Positions 42,674 through 53,889 are shown, counted from the stretch's first letter. The stretch: DNA of 64,000 nt from Haliea sp. E1-2-M8 (GCF_030649675.1 NZ_JAUTDR010000013.1:46200-110199), one strand, 5' to 3'. Notes: generated from the sequence alone by a model not told the origin. A program made the numbers and translations.

Positions 42674-44554
42674 ATGAACCGCCGCCCCGAGGACCAGCCC
42701 GACGCCTTGCGCCCGCTCGTGGATCTGGCGCCGGTGGCGGATTTTCTGCGCCGAACCCTGCCCTTCCAGGACCTGCCCGCGGCCGAGTTGGAACAGGTGC
42801 TGGCCGCGCTCCGCATCAGCTACCATGTCCATGGCAGCACCCTGCTCGCCGATGCACCGGAGCAGGGCCTGCGCATCCTCCGCAGCGGTGCGGTGGACCT
42901 GCGCGACCGCGACAATACTTTGCTGGATCGCCTGGGTGAAGGCGAGAGCTTCCACCTCGGCGGCCTGAACGCCGGTGGGGATGAAGTTCGCGCCATCGTG
43001 ATCGAGGACGCCCTGCTCTATCTGCTGCCGGACGCGGCCTACCAGCGTCTGCGTCAGCGCAACCGGCCATTCGACCGCTACTTCAGCAGTCAGCGCAGCC
43101 GACGCCTGCGGCGGGCTGCCCGCTACCAGCCCGCGCCCAACACCTTGCTGCAGGACCTGCGCGGCTGCATGAGTACAGACCTGCTGACCGTCACCCCCGG
43201 CGACAGCCTGCAGACCGTGGCCAGAGCCATGACCGCACGCCGGGTCTCCTCCGCCCTGGTTCTCGAGGGGGACAGGCTCCAGGGCATCGTCACCGACCGC
43301 GACCTGCGCACACGCTGCGTGGCCGAGGCGCTGCCGGTCAGCACCTCGATAGCAGCGGTCATGACCCCGGCGCCGGAGACTATTGACGCCGACAGCACCC
43401 TGTTTGACGCAACCCTGCAGATGACCCGCCGCGGCTACCACCATTTACCGGTGACCGAGGACGGCCGCCTGACTGGAATGATTACCAGCTCCGACCTGAT
43501 CCTGGCGCGCCAGGACGACCCGGTTTATCTGGTCCAGCATATTTCGCGCCAGGACGGCGCGGAAGGCATCCGCGACCTGCTGGCCGGCCTGCCGCAACTG
43601 GTATTGCAGTGGCACCAGGCCGGCATGCGCGCACAACAAGTTGGCCGGATACTCACCGCCATTACCGATGCCGTCACCGTGCGCCTGATCCAGCTCGCGG
43701 AAGCGGAACTTGGACCGGCACCCGCGGCCTGGTGCTGGACCGCGTTTGGTTCCCAGGGCCGCGCCGAGCAGCTGCTGGGCGCCGACCAGGACAACGGCAT
43801 GATCCTGGCCGATGACGCCAGGCCGGAGCACGCACCCTGGTTCGCCGCGCTCGCCCACAAGGTGTGCGATGGGCTCGACCTGTGCGGCTACCCCTATTGC
43901 CAAGGCGAAGTGATGGCGACCACGGACAGCTGGCGCCAGCCGCTGGCCCAGTGGCGGGAAACCGTGCGCCGCTGGACCGACACCCCGACCCCGGCGGCGG
44001 TGATGCGCGTGAGTATCTTTTTCGACCTGCGCGCAGTCTACGGCGATGCAGGCCTCTGCGCGGCGCTGCAGGACGAGATGCTGCACCGGGCCTCGCGCAA
44101 CTCGATTTTTTTGGCGGCACTGGCGGCCAACGCCCTCGACCGCAGGCCGCCACTGGGGATTTTCCGCCGCTTCGTGATCGAGCGCGACGGCGAACACCGG
44201 GACGCCGCCGACCTGAAAAAACGCGGCGTGATGCCGCTGACCGACATTGTGCGCCTGCACGCCCTCGCCCACTGCGTGACCGCGGTGAACACGGAAGAGC
44301 GGCTGCAGACTCTGGCAAGTGAACGGCACCTGACCATCGGCGACAGTCGCAACCTGGCCGACGCCCTGCATTGCATCCAGCAACAGCGCCTGCAGCAACA
44401 GTGTCAGCAGGTGCTGCGCGGGGCGGAGCCCGACAACTTTCTCAACCCGCGCGGGCTGCCGACCATGGCGCGGGAGCAGCTGCGCGACGCCTTCACCATC
44501 ATTGACCAGGCCCAGGCCGCGCTGCGCCTGACCTACCGGGCGGGCCTGGACTGA
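42674..44554 (+). CDS. cNMP-binding/CBS-pair/DUF294 nucleotidyltransferase-like protein
   Basis: A 626-residue cytoplasmic regulator-type protein. Domains in order: cNMP-binding-like (about 20-135, FLRRTLPFQDLPAAELEQVL), a CBS pair (about 155-285, two ranges with GIVTDRDLRTR and GMITSSDLILA), the DUF294 nucleotidyltransferase fold (FGSQGRAEQLLGADQDNGMI near 355-375) and the DUF294 C-terminal helical domain (DLKKRGVMPLTDIVRLHALA). The nucleotidyltransferase motif G-S-x-G-R and D-x-D-N-G acidics are intact. Proteins of this type sit next to acetate symporters and acs in many gammaproteobacteria and are presumed to regulate transport or Acs in response to nucleotides. Not experimentally fixed. 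Confidence 0.87.
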   Translation: MNRRPEDQPDALRPLVDLAPVADFLRRTLPFQDLPAAELEQVLAALRISYHVHGSTLLADAPEQGLRILRSGAVDLRDRDNTLLDRLGEGESFHLGGLNAGGDEVRAIVIEDALLYLLPDAAYQRLRQRNRPFDRYFSSQRSRRLRRAARYQPAPNTLLQDLRGCMSTDLLTVTPGDSLQTVARAMTARRVSSALVLEGDRLQGIVTDRDLRTRCVAEALPVSTSIAAVMTPAPETIDADSTLFDATLQMTRRGYHHLPVTEDGRLTGMITSSDLILARQDDPVYLVQHISRQDGAEGIRDLLAGLPQLVLQWHQAGMRAQQVGRILTAITDAVTVRLIQLAEAELGPAPAAWCWTAFGSQGRAEQLLGADQDNGMILADDARPEHAPWFAALAHKVCDGLDLCGYPYCQGEVMATTDSWRQPLAQWRETVRRWTDTPTPAAVMRVSIFFDLRAVYGDAGLCAALQDEMLHRASRNSIFLAALAANALDRRPPLGIFRRFVIERDGEHRDAADLKKRGVMPLTDIVRLHALAHCVTAVNTEERLQTLASERHLTIGDSRNLADALHCIQQQRLQQQCQQVLRGAEPDNFLNPRGLPTMAREQLRDAFTIIDQAQAALRLTYRAGLD

Positions 44555-45219
44555 TGTGGCTTGCGCTGCGGCGGTTGCGCTGGGCGCGGCGGGTAGCGGC
44601 AAGTCCCCTGCAGGCATGCTGGCGCGAACCGCTGCCGGGGCGCCGCTGCGACTGGCGCGCGCTGTCGTTCCTGGTCTGCGATGCGGAAATGTCCTCGCTG
44701 GATCCGCGCCAGGGGGAGCTGTTGAGCCTGGGCTGGGTCACCGTGGCCGAGGGCGCCGTGCAGCTGGGCACTGCCCGCCACCAGCTGATCGCCAGCGAAC
44801 ACGGCGTCGGCCAGAGCGCCACTATCCACCAGATACACGACCGCGAACTTGCCGCAGCTTCGCCACCCGCGGCGGCAATGGCCGCTCTGTTGCAGGCCGC
44901 GGCGGGCAAGGTGCTGGTCCTGCACCATGCGCCGCTGGACCTCGCCTACCTGAACCGGCTCAGCCGCCAGCTCTACGGCGCGTCACTGCTGCTGCCGGTA
45001 GTGGATACCCTGGCGCTGGAACGGGCCCAGCGCGAGCGCCGCGGCAGCCCCCTCACGCCCGGCGCGCTCACCCTGCAGGCCTGCCGTGCCCATTACGGCT
45101 TGCCAGACCACGGCGCACACAATGCACTGCAGGATGCGCTTGCCACCGCGGAGTTGCTGCTGGCGCAGATTGCCCGCCGCAGCGCCGGTGGCAGGTTTAC
45201 CCTGGGCGACCTGCGTTAG
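44554..45219 (+). CDS. DEDDh-type 3'-5' exonuclease (PolC/DnaQ-like)
   Basis: A 221-residue exonuclease-domain protein. The first motif is FLVCDAEMSSLDP (D-x-E, residues ~40-52). A second Asp lies in HHAPLDLAYLNRL (Exo II), and the third motif is HNALQDALATAELLLAQIA (H-x4-D). These are the four metal-binding acidics plus the catalytic His of the DnaQ group. It overlaps the DUF294 gene stop by one base (TGATG), so it is coupled to it. Its ~40-residue N-terminus is Arg-rich. The pairing with DUF294 next to acs is common in this phylum but the biological reason is unclear. Substrate (RNA or DNA) unknown. Confidence 0.88.
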   Translation: MWLALRRLRWARRVAASPLQACWREPLPGRRCDWRALSFLVCDAEMSSLDPRQGELLSLGWVTVAEGAVQLGTARHQLIASEHGVGQSATIHQIHDRELAAASPPAAAMAALLQAAAGKVLVLHHAPLDLAYLNRLSRQLYGASLLLPVVDTLALERAQRERRGSPLTPGALTLQACRAHYGLPDHGAHNALQDALATAELLLAQIARRSAGGRFTLGDLR

Positions 45220-45228
45220 GCAGAACGG

Positions 45229-47169
<1,941 letters not shown>

Positions 47170-47277
47170 GTTATGGGATCGCTTTTGAGAAAGTGGAGCT
47201 CTGATGATACTGCCTGCTCAGCGCGGTGCAACCAGCACACCCGCCCGTATTGGCACCTGCTTCCTGCACCCGCCAGC

Positions 47278-48111
47278 TCAGCCCAGCCAGACCCAGTGAG
47301 CGCCTGCCTCTTCCTGCCTGGCGCGACCTTCCGCGGCCAGCTTGATCAGGTGTGCGGCCAGGGACAGTTTGGCCCATTCGTGGCGCGCCGGGTCGACATC
47401 GTCATACACAACCTTGACCAGCGCGTCCATGTCCGCCTGGCCCAGAGTGGAAAGCCCGGCGGCCACCTTGCGCTCGCGCGCCAGCCGGTGTTCCACCAGG
47501 CCGGTGACTTCCTCACGAGGCGTATGGATAAGGTCGCCGTGGCCGGGGGCAATGCTCTGCAGCGGATAGTCCAGCAGCAGGCGCAGGGACTCAATGTAGG
47601 CCTTCATGTCGCCACCCGGTGGCACAATCACCACGGTGGAGCCGTTCATGATGTGATCCCCGGCGAAGAGCATGCCGTCCTCTTCCAGCAGGAAGCAGTA
47701 GTGGTTGTTGACGTGACCGGGGGTGTGCAGCGCGCGCAGGGTGAACTCCGGTGCCCGCAACACCCAGTCGTGGGACAGCTCCAGGGTGGGCTGGAAAGTG
47801 TCGTCCTGGAAGCGGTCGTCCGCCGGCAGGGCACCGATCACCTCGGCGCCCGTGGCAGCGGCCACCGCCTGCCAGGCCGGGGAGTGATCCGGATGGGTGT
47901 GGGTGCAGACAATCCAGCGAATCTTGCCTTCCGCAGCCGCCAGAATGGCGTCGACATGCGCAGGGATCGCCGGGCCCGGGTCGAGCACCGCGACCTGCTC
48001 CTGGCCCAGCAGATAGGTGTTGGTGCCGGGCCCGGTCATCATCCCGGGGTTCGGTGCCACCAGGCGCCGCACGCGGCTGTTCAGGGTGAAGGGTATATCG
48101 TGTTCAAACAT
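47278..48111 (-). CDS. MBL-fold metallo-hydrolase (LACTB2-like)
   Basis: A 277-residue metallo-beta-lactamase-fold hydrolase. Metal ligands are visible in VCTHTHPDHSPAWQA (H-x-H-x-D-H), PGHVNNHYCF and GDHIMNG, and HGDLI near the C-terminal half. ATG 48111 is chosen because the protein then begins MFEHDIPFTLNSRVRRLVAP, the usual start of LACTB2-like enzymes; the 91-residue extension in the longer frame is out of family and overlaps fabV. LACTB2-type proteins are endoribonucleases in animals; bacterial members are uncharacterised hydrolases, often of thioesters. It begins 4 bases after fabV, so it is co-transcribed. Confidence 0.85.
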   Translation of the reverse strand: MFEHDIPFTLNSRVRRLVAPNPGMMTGPGTNTYLLGQEQVAVLDPGPAIPAHVDAILAAAEGKIRWIVCTHTHPDHSPAWQAVAAATGAEVIGALPADDRFQDDTFQPTLELSHDWVLRAPEFTLRALHTPGHVNNHYCFLLEEDGMLFAGDHIMNGSTVVIVPPGGDMKAYIESLRLLLDYPLQSIAPGHGDLIHTPREEVTGLVEHRLARERKVAAGLSTLGQADMDALVKVVYDDVDPARHEWAKLSLAAHLIKLAAEGRARQEEAGAHWVWLG

Positions 48112-48115
48112 CGTC

Positions 48116-49306
48116 TCAGACCATATCGCGGATGGGTACCAGCGGACTGACGTCCGCCTCGTAGTCGACCCCGTCCACTTCGAAGCCGAACAGCTGCAGG
48201 AACTCCCGGCGATAGCCGGCGAAATCCGACAGCTGGTGCAGGTTGTCGGTATCGATCTGTTCCCACAGCTGCGCCACTTCCGCCTGCACCGCCGGGTCCA
48301 GCTCCTTGCTGTCGGCGCGCAGCCGCCCCTCATCGTCCAGCTGCGGGGCGGGGTTGTAGAGCGAGTCACGGAACAGGCCGTCAATCTGCTCGATACAGCC
48401 CTCGTGGCTGCCGCGGGCCTTCATCACCTTGAACAGGATCGCCAGGTAGATCGGCATCGCGGGTATCGCCGCGCTGGCCTGGGTAACCACGGCCTTCAGC
48501 ACCGACACCCGGGCGTCACCGCCCTTCGCCGCCAGCCGTTCGCGGATGCCCGTCACGCGGCGGTCCAGGTCCTGCTTGGCCGCACCTATTGTGCCGTGCC
48601 AGTAAATGTCCCAGGTCATTTTCTCGCCGATGTAGGTGTAGGCGGTGGTCTTGGCGCCCTCGGCCAATACGCCGGCCTCATCCAGGGCCTCGATCCACAT
48701 CTGCCAGTCTTCGCCGCCCATGACCGCGACGGTATTGTCGATCTCCTCCTGGGTGGCGGGCTCCAGGTGGAAGTCCTGCACTTCCTGCTTGTCCGTGTTG
48801 ACGCCCTTTTGCACCGTCGGCTTGCCGATCGGCTTGAGGGTGGAAGTGTGGACAACGCCGGTGACCGGGTGCTGGCGCCGGGGCGCCGCCAGGCTGTAGA
48901 CCACCAGGTCGACCTGGCCCAGGTCCGCGCGGATGGTGGCGATGGCCTTCTGCTTGATTTCGTCGCTGAAGGCGTCGCCGTTAATGCTCTTCGCGTACAG
49001 GCCTTCGGACTCGGCGGCGCTGTGGAAGGCAGCGCTGTTGTACCAGCCGGCGCTACCCGGCTTGGTTTCGGTACCTTCCTTCTCGAAGAATATACCCAGG
49101 GTGGCAGCACCGGCCCCGAAGGCCGCGGTGATCCGCGAGGCGAGGCCGTAGCCGGTAGAGGCGCCGATCACCAGCACCCGTTTCGGACCATTCTCGATGC
49201 GGCCGTGGGACTTCACGTAGTCGATCTGGTGGCGGACGTTGGCGGCACAGCCAACCGGGTGGGTGGTGGTACAAAGAAAGCCGCGTACGCGGGGCTTGAT
49301 GATCAT
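48116..49306 (-). CDS. fabV: Trans-2-enoyl-ACP reductase FabV
   Basis: A 396-residue NADH-dependent enoyl-ACP/enoyl-CoA reductase of the FabV type. It starts [20 protein letters not shown], as known members do. The Rossmann loop is [18 protein letters not shown], and the Y-x8-K active-site pair is in [34 protein letters not shown] is the FabV signature. It reduces the last double bond in fatty acid elongation and is intrinsically insensitive to triclosan. Length and motifs are complete. Divergent from the collagen-like lipoprotein across 229 bases. Confidence 0.95.
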   Translation of the reverse strand: MIIKPRVRGFLCTTTHPVGCAANVRHQIDYVKSHGRIENGPKRVLVIGASTGYGLASRITAAFGAGAATLGIFFEKEGTETKPGSAGWYNSAAFHSAAESEGLYAKSINGDAFSDEIKQKAIATIRADLGQVDLVVYSLAAPRRQHPVTGVVHTSTLKPIGKPTVQKGVNTDKQEVQDFHLEPATQEEIDNTVAVMGGEDWQMWIEALDEAGVLAEGAKTTAYTYIGEKMTWDIYWHGTIGAAKQDLDRRVTGIRERLAAKGGDARVSVLKAVVTQASAAIPAMPIYLAILFKVMKARGSHEGCIEQIDGLFRDSLYNPAPQLDDEGRLRADSKELDPAVQAEVAQLWEQIDTDNLHQLSDFAGYRREFLQLFGFEVDGVDYEADVSPLVPIRDMV

Positions 49307-49431
49307 GATTGGTCGCTTTCCTGGTTCTGTGAATAACTGTCAGACCCCGCCAGGGGCGCAGATCGCGAGTGTATCACAGGGTGGCTACCCGGTAGTGCCT
49401 GACCTCGGGAGCGTGCGACGCCCACATCACC

Positions 49432-49486
49432 GCCATATTGGCGTCACATATCGGTCACCCAACCGCCATTAACCTGTCACAGAAAG
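49432..49486 (+). promoter_or_regulatory. Phased 11-bp GTCAC array resembling a Pho box
   Basis: GCCAT 49432, GTCAC 49443, GTCAC 49454, GCCAT 49465 and GTCAC 49476 are spaced exactly 11 bases, i.e. five turns of tandem units of the type TGTCAC. PhoB boxes consist of 11-base direct repeats of TGTCA-type units placed just before a -10 element, and GCTTTAG at 49493-49499 could be that -10. The array lies 50-100 bases upstream of ATG 49536. Inference by pattern only. Confidence 0.5.
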
Positions 49487-49535
49487 CCTCCACGCTTTAG
49501 CGCTGAAACCAAAACACAATCATGGAGACGAATGC

Positions 49536-51392
49536 ATGCGTACCCCGAAACTTTGGTTAATGGCTACCTGCCTTTCCCTGCCGCTGGTACTGGCCGGCTG
49601 CGAAGGCGATGACGGCAGTGACGGTGCGGCGGGCCCCGCTGGCGCACCCGGAGCACCCGGGGCGCCGGGGCAGGACGCCACCGCCAGCACCATCGCCCTC
49701 AGCTTTCTGGGCCGCTACGAGACCGGCGAATTTGATGAAAGCGCAGCCGAGATCGTGGACTATGACCCGGCCACGCGCCAGGTTTTCGTGGTCAACGCGA
49801 ACTCGGGCCGGATCGATATCCTCGACATCAGCGCCCCGGAAATGCCAACTCTGACCGACTCGCTCGACGTGGCTGCAGATATTGCCAGCGCTGTCCCCGC
49901 CGTCGCCAGTGCCGCCGACCTCGGCGCCGCCAACAGTGTGGCCGTATCCGGGAATACACTCGCGGTTGCTGTCGAGGCCGCGGTGAAACAGGACAACGGC
50001 TATGTCGCGTTCTACCAGACCGACGGCACTTTCCTCGCCGCGGTCGAGGCCGGCGCGCTGCCGGACATGGTCGCCATCACGCCGGACGGCAACACGGCGC
50101 TGGTGGCCAATGAGGGGGAACCCAACGGCGACTACAGCGTGGACCCTGAAGGCAGCATCACGCTGATCGACATCTCCGGCGGTGCCGGCACTGTTACTTC
50201 GGCCAACGTCACCCAGCTGCGCTTCACGGCCTTCAATGCCGGCGGCGCCAAGTCCCTGGGCAGCGACGTCCGCACTTCACCCAAGAGCGCCAGCGTGGCC
50301 CAGGACCTGGAGCCCGAGTACATCGCCGTGTCGGCGGACAGCAGCACTGCCTGGGTTGCGCTGCAGGAAAACAACGCCATCGCGGTCATTGATGTAAGCG
50401 CCAGAGAGATCAGCGCAGTGCGTGGTCTCGGCTTCAAGGACCACGGCCTGATCGGCAACGAACTGGATGCCAGCAACCGCGATGGTGGCATCAACATTCG
50501 CCAGTGGCCCCTGCTGGGCGTGTACATGCCCGACACCATCGACAGCTATGAGTACAACGGCATCACCTACCTGGTTACCGCCAACGAAGGCGATGGCCGG
50601 GAATACCTGACCGATGCGGACAGCGCCGAGGACTGCACCGCCCAGGGTGGTTTTGATTTCGACGACGGCGACTGCTTCCATTATCTGGACGAAATCCGGG
50701 TCGGGGACATCCTCGACAGCGGTGCCAGCATTGAGCTCGCCAACCTGGAGCGCTTCGCCCCGGACCTGGACACCCTGAGCGACAATGCCAACCTGGGACG
50801 GATCAAGGTGATTACCACCCTGGGGGTTCGCGACTGCCCCGCGGGCAGCCTGGAAGTCAGCGGCCAGCCGACTGCGGGTTGTGTCTACGAGCAGCTGTAC
50901 AGCTACGGCGGCCGCTCCTTCAGCATCTTCAATGGCGACACCGGTGAACTGGTCTTTGACAGCGGCAGTGACTTCGAGACCATCACCGCCCAGCGTCTCG
51001 GCGCCGACTTCAACGCCACCAATGACGAGAACGACGGCGATGACCGCTCGGACGACAAGGGTCCGGAACCGGAAGCAATCGAGATTGCCCGTATCGATGG
51101 CAAGGTCTACGCCTTTATCGGTCTGGAGCGGGTTGGCGGCATCATGGTGTATGACATCACTAACCCCGAGAGCGCGGAATTCCTGCAATACATCAACACG
51201 CGCGATTTCAGCGTGGACATTGAAGAGCTTGTCGATGCCGGGGATTTCTCCGCCGTTGGCGACCTGGGACCGGAGTCCATCAAGTTCATTGCCGCAGGCG
51301 ACAGCCCCACCGGCGAAGCACTGCTGGTTGTCGGCAACGAAGTCAGCGGCACCACCGCGCTGTTCGGCGTCAACCTGGTGAGCAACGACTGA
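49536..51392 (+). CDS. Collagen-like choice-of-anchor I lipoprotein
   Basis: A 618-residue surface lipoprotein. The signal peptide (MRTPKLWLMATCLSLPLVLA) ends in LAGC. A short collagen-like stretch of Gly-x-x repeats follows (about 31-48, GAAGPAGAPGAPGAPGQD). The large domain is the choice-of-anchor I type: VFVVNANSGRIDILDISAPE, MVAITPDGNTALVANEGEPN, LGFKDHGLIGNELDASNRDG, YLVTANEGDGREYL and a C-terminal DLGPESIKFI. This beta-propeller-like family includes PhoX/alkaline-phosphatase-related and calcium-dependent surface proteins. Start ATG 49536 has GGAGACGAATGC upstream. The Pho-box-like array upstream and terminator downstream suggest a single-gene, phosphate-responsive unit (inference). Confidence 0.87.
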   Translation: MRTPKLWLMATCLSLPLVLAGCEGDDGSDGAAGPAGAPGAPGAPGQDATASTIALSFLGRYETGEFDESAAEIVDYDPATRQVFVVNANSGRIDILDISAPEMPTLTDSLDVAADIASAVPAVASAADLGAANSVAVSGNTLAVAVEAAVKQDNGYVAFYQTDGTFLAAVEAGALPDMVAITPDGNTALVANEGEPNGDYSVDPEGSITLIDISGGAGTVTSANVTQLRFTAFNAGGAKSLGSDVRTSPKSASVAQDLEPEYIAVSADSSTAWVALQENNAIAVIDVSAREISAVRGLGFKDHGLIGNELDASNRDGGINIRQWPLLGVYMPDTIDSYEYNGITYLVTANEGDGREYLTDADSAEDCTAQGGFDFDDGDCFHYLDEIRVGDILDSGASIELANLERFAPDLDTLSDNANLGRIKVITTLGVRDCPAGSLEVSGQPTAGCVYEQLYSYGGRSFSIFNGDTGELVFDSGSDFETITAQRLGADFNATNDENDGDDRSDDKGPEPEAIEIARIDGKVYAFIGLERVGGIMVYDITNPESAEFLQYINTRDFSVDIEELVDAGDFSAVGDLGPESIKFIAAGDSPTGEALLVVGNEVSGTTALFGVNLVSND

Positions 51393-51413
51393 TTCTACAG
51401 CACCAGCCATCTA

Positions 51414-51447
51414 CCCCGGCCCGCACACCGCGCGCCGGGGTTTTTTT
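51414..51447 (+). terminator. Intrinsic terminator of the collagen-like lipoprotein gene
   Basis: CCCCGGC (51414-51420) pairs with GCCGGGG (51434-51440) and is followed by seven T (51441-51447). It lies 22 bases after the stop at 51392 and just before the end of the convergent GH13 pseudogene. Confidence 0.88.
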
Positions 51448-51450
51448 CGT

Positions 51451-52390
51451 TCAGGGCAGCTTGCTGATCCAGAGCGTCTGGTAGGGCTGCAGCAGTAGCT
51501 GCTGCTCGCGACTCGCGTAATGCTCATCGCCGATCAGGTCGCGCCAGCCAGCGTTGCCCACCAGGTTGATATCCAGCAGGTTCAGCGGTTGCGGTTGATC
51601 GGTGATATTGCTGATGCAGAAGCTGCTCTGCTTACCATCCATGCTCTGGCGCCAGAAGCCAAACAACGACACCCCCAGCTGCAGCGTGAACTGGGTTGCA
51701 TTGGGGTGGAACGCCGGCTGTGCCGCCCGCAGGCGTAGCAGAGCCTGCAGCCGCGTCAGTACCTGGTGATGATCACTGGCAGGGTCGGCGAGCTCCGCCT
51801 CCAGCGCTGCCAGTGACCACTGGTGGCGATTGATACACCGGCTGTGGCCGCTGTGCTCTACCCGCTGGTAGTCATTGCGGGTGCCCAGCAGGCTGTGGAT
51901 GTACAGGCCGGGAATTCCCTCGAGAGCAAACATGATGCTGTGGGCACAGACAAGCCTTTCCAGCCCCCAGGTGTCGGCGCCGCGAACGGTGCCCTGCAGC
52001 GCATCGTAAAGGGCAATGTTGACCTCGTAAGGACGCTTCTCGTCACCCTCCAGCGCACGCCAGGACACCCGCCCGCCAAATGTCTCAAGGATAGTGATCA
52101 GTGTCGATAACTCCTCGTCGCTGAGTTCCACAGAAAAGCAATGGCATCGAGGCGGAAGAGCCGCACGCCCCGGTCCAGGTACAGACGCAGGATGGCGACG
52201 AACTGCAGCAGCACCTCCGGATTGCGGAAATCGAGATCGACCGGGTCGTGGCTGAAGGTGCACCAGACGTAGCGCGTGCCCCGCGCCGTTTCCACCTCCC
52301 GCAGCAGGGGCGAGGTACGGGGGCGCACGACCGCCGACAGGTCGGTGTCGGGGGCAACGGTGAAAAAATAGTCGCGCCCGGGAGCCTCGC
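51451..52390 (-). pseudogene. Broken GH13 sucrose/glucosylglycerate phosphorylase
   Basis: A remnant of a GH13_18 phosphorylase in two frames. Frame 1 (about 52390-52128) encodes [39 protein letters not shown] and [12 protein letters not shown] with the nucleophile Asp. Frame 2 (about 52128-51451) encodes [57 protein letters not shown] and a normal C-terminus. Relative to intact enzymes the N-terminal ~170 residues are gone, and about 110 residues are missing between FLW and ELSDEE, including the acid/base Glu region. The product cannot be active. The remaining blocks are well conserved, so decay is recent. It directly follows the broken phosphatase. Intact relatives cleave glucosylglycerate or sucrose. 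Confidence 0.85.
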
Positions 52391-52856
52391 ACTGTCGCCT
52401 ATGGCCAGGTCACGCACATCCCGTGCCGGATTTTGCCGCTGGTAGCAGTCGCGCAACCAGCGCAGTGCAGTTCCTTTGTCGCAGCCCCCCGCCACGCTGA
52501 GAAAGCGCCCCCCCCTGGAGCACAGTGGCGCCGGCCCCGGCCAGCCAACGCTGCCGGGGCGGCGCGAACTCGCGGACCCAGCCATCGTCTTCGCGCCGGC
52601 AGTCGGGTGGTGTCTGCCCAAAGCTCCCGCGGGGGATGAACACCGCGGCGCCGTTTTCAACGATGAACGGATCCCGATTGTCCAACCGGGCACGCAGAGG
52701 TTCGATCTCGGCGCGGGTCTTGCTGCTGCAGAAGATCAGCGGTATCTCGCGCTCGCGCAGGGCCTCCAGCCCGGGCAGGGCCGCCCGAAAGCTGTAGTCG
52801 CGGTGGTCCAGCAGCGATCCGTCCAGGTCGCTGAACACCAGCAACAAGCGGCTCAC
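52391..52856 (-). pseudogene. Broken HAD-IIB (mannosyl/glucosyl-3-phosphoglycerate phosphatase)
   Basis: The first 105 codons are good HAD-IIB: VFSDLDGSLLDHRDYSFRAA (nucleophile Asp), LIFCSSKTRAEIEPLRARLD and PFIVENGAAVFIPRGSFG. After REFAPPRQRW about 60-70 residues of the cap domain are missing. The frame then shifts at an 8-G run (52508-52515) where 7 G would restore LQGGRFLSVAGGCDKGTALRWL. It continues to VRDLAIGDS, after which a deletion fuses it to the phosphorylase remnant. So one homopolymer change plus two deletions destroyed it. ATG 52856 overlaps the glycerate kinase stop by four bases, indicating the original operon order kinase-phosphatase-phosphorylase. Confidence 0.83.
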
Positions 52857-53770
52857 GCCGGCACTTCCGGGCCGTGCCAGCTGCGGATCACCCGGTCGCG
52901 GTCCAGCTCCCAGACCAGGCCCATCGACGGCGGCAGGGTGGCCAGGCAGTGCCGCGTCAGGCGCTCGTAGTGCTGGACGAAGCGGGCCAGGGCGGGCGCG
53001 TCCATCACCCGGGTGCCGGCCGCGTGGCCCAGCCCCGCAGCCAGTTTGTGTTCCTGCTCGCTGCGCCAGCGCAGGACCTCGTCAAAGGACGGCGCCCGCA
53101 GCATCAGCCAGATAGCCACCCGCTGGTGCAGCCGGGCATAGTCGCCCGCCAGGCAAGCGTTGGCGTAGCGGCGCCAGCGGCCGGCGCTGTCCTCCTCTCG
53201 CTCGAGCGTGTTGCAGGGCTCGGTGAGGGCCGCCTCCGGCTGGGGCGACGCGCCCAGGCACCAGCCTTCCAGCAGGATCACATCCAGCGGCGGCTGCACT
53301 CGCGGCCAGTGCGTGCACGGCAGGCGATCGTCACGGGCCTTGTCGAAGCGCGGCACCGGCACCGGCAAGGTGCCGGCCGCGGCACCCAGTGCCTCAAGCG
53401 TCCGCAGTAACAGGGGAATATCGTGGGTTCCGGGCACGCCCCGGGTAAGCAGCAGGGGGTGTACCTCAGAGGCCAAATGCTGGCGCGCCGTGCGGGTCAG
53501 GTAGACGTCGTCGATGGACAGGGACAGGGCGCGCAGGCCGGCTTCGTGCTCCAGCCACTGGCAAAAATAGTCGCTGAGGGTGGTTTTGCCCGAACCCTGC
53601 GCACCATTAATGCCCACCACCAGAGGGCGGCTTGCACCGGAGCAGTGCGCGGCCAGCTGCGCAGCGACGGGGTCGAACCAGCGCTCGGCCTGGTCAAGAT
53701 AGTCCACCGACAGCCCCCGCTGGTCGGTAAACCGTGCTTGCCAGCCCGCAAGTGGGCAATCCTTCCCCAT
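52853..53770 (-). CDS. D-glycerate kinase (P-loop, YggC/GLYK-like)
   Basis: A 305-residue P-loop kinase: LVVGINGAQGSGKTTLSDYF (Walker A), LSIDDVYLTRTARQHLASE, LLTRGVPGTHDIPLLLRTLE, VPVPRFDKARDDRLP, DVILLEGWCLGASPQPEAAL, and PSFDEVLRWRSEQEHKLAA. These are signatures of the glycerate 3-kinase/YggC family. It phosphorylates D-glycerate, here probably that released from glucosylglycerate. The gene looks fully intact, unlike its two downstream partners. GAGGGAACTG precedes ATG 53770. With the phosphorylase gone it has lost its obvious partner but may still serve other glycerate sources. Confidence 0.88.
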   Translation of the reverse strand: MGKDCPLAGWQARFTDQRGLSVDYLDQAERWFDPVAAQLAAHCSGASRPLVVGINGAQGSGKTTLSDYFCQWLEHEAGLRALSLSIDDVYLTRTARQHLASEVHPLLLTRGVPGTHDIPLLLRTLEALGAAAGTLPVPVPRFDKARDDRLPCTHWPRVQPPLDVILLEGWCLGASPQPEAALTEPCNTLEREEDSAGRWRRYANACLAGDYARLHQRVAIWLMLRAPSFDEVLRWRSEQEHKLAAGLGHAAGTRVMDAPALARFVQHYERLTRHCLATLPPSMGLVWELDRDRVIRSWHGPEVPA

Positions 53771-53889
53771 CAGTTCCCTCTTCTGGCTACCCGCCTGTTT
53801 ACAGTGTACTAGCAGGTGGCGTGCCAGCCTTCACCCGATGCTCTACAGATGCTGGGCGGGCGGGGGACAATCCCGGGAACGAACGCCGC

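Noticed and set aside
40088-43444. Minus-strand 1118-codon open frame across the symporter and DUF294 genes
   Set aside because: It is antisense to two well-matched families with intact motifs; long antisense frames are expected in high-GC DNA. Its translation is low-complexity (His, Gln, Gly, Ala rich) with no domains.
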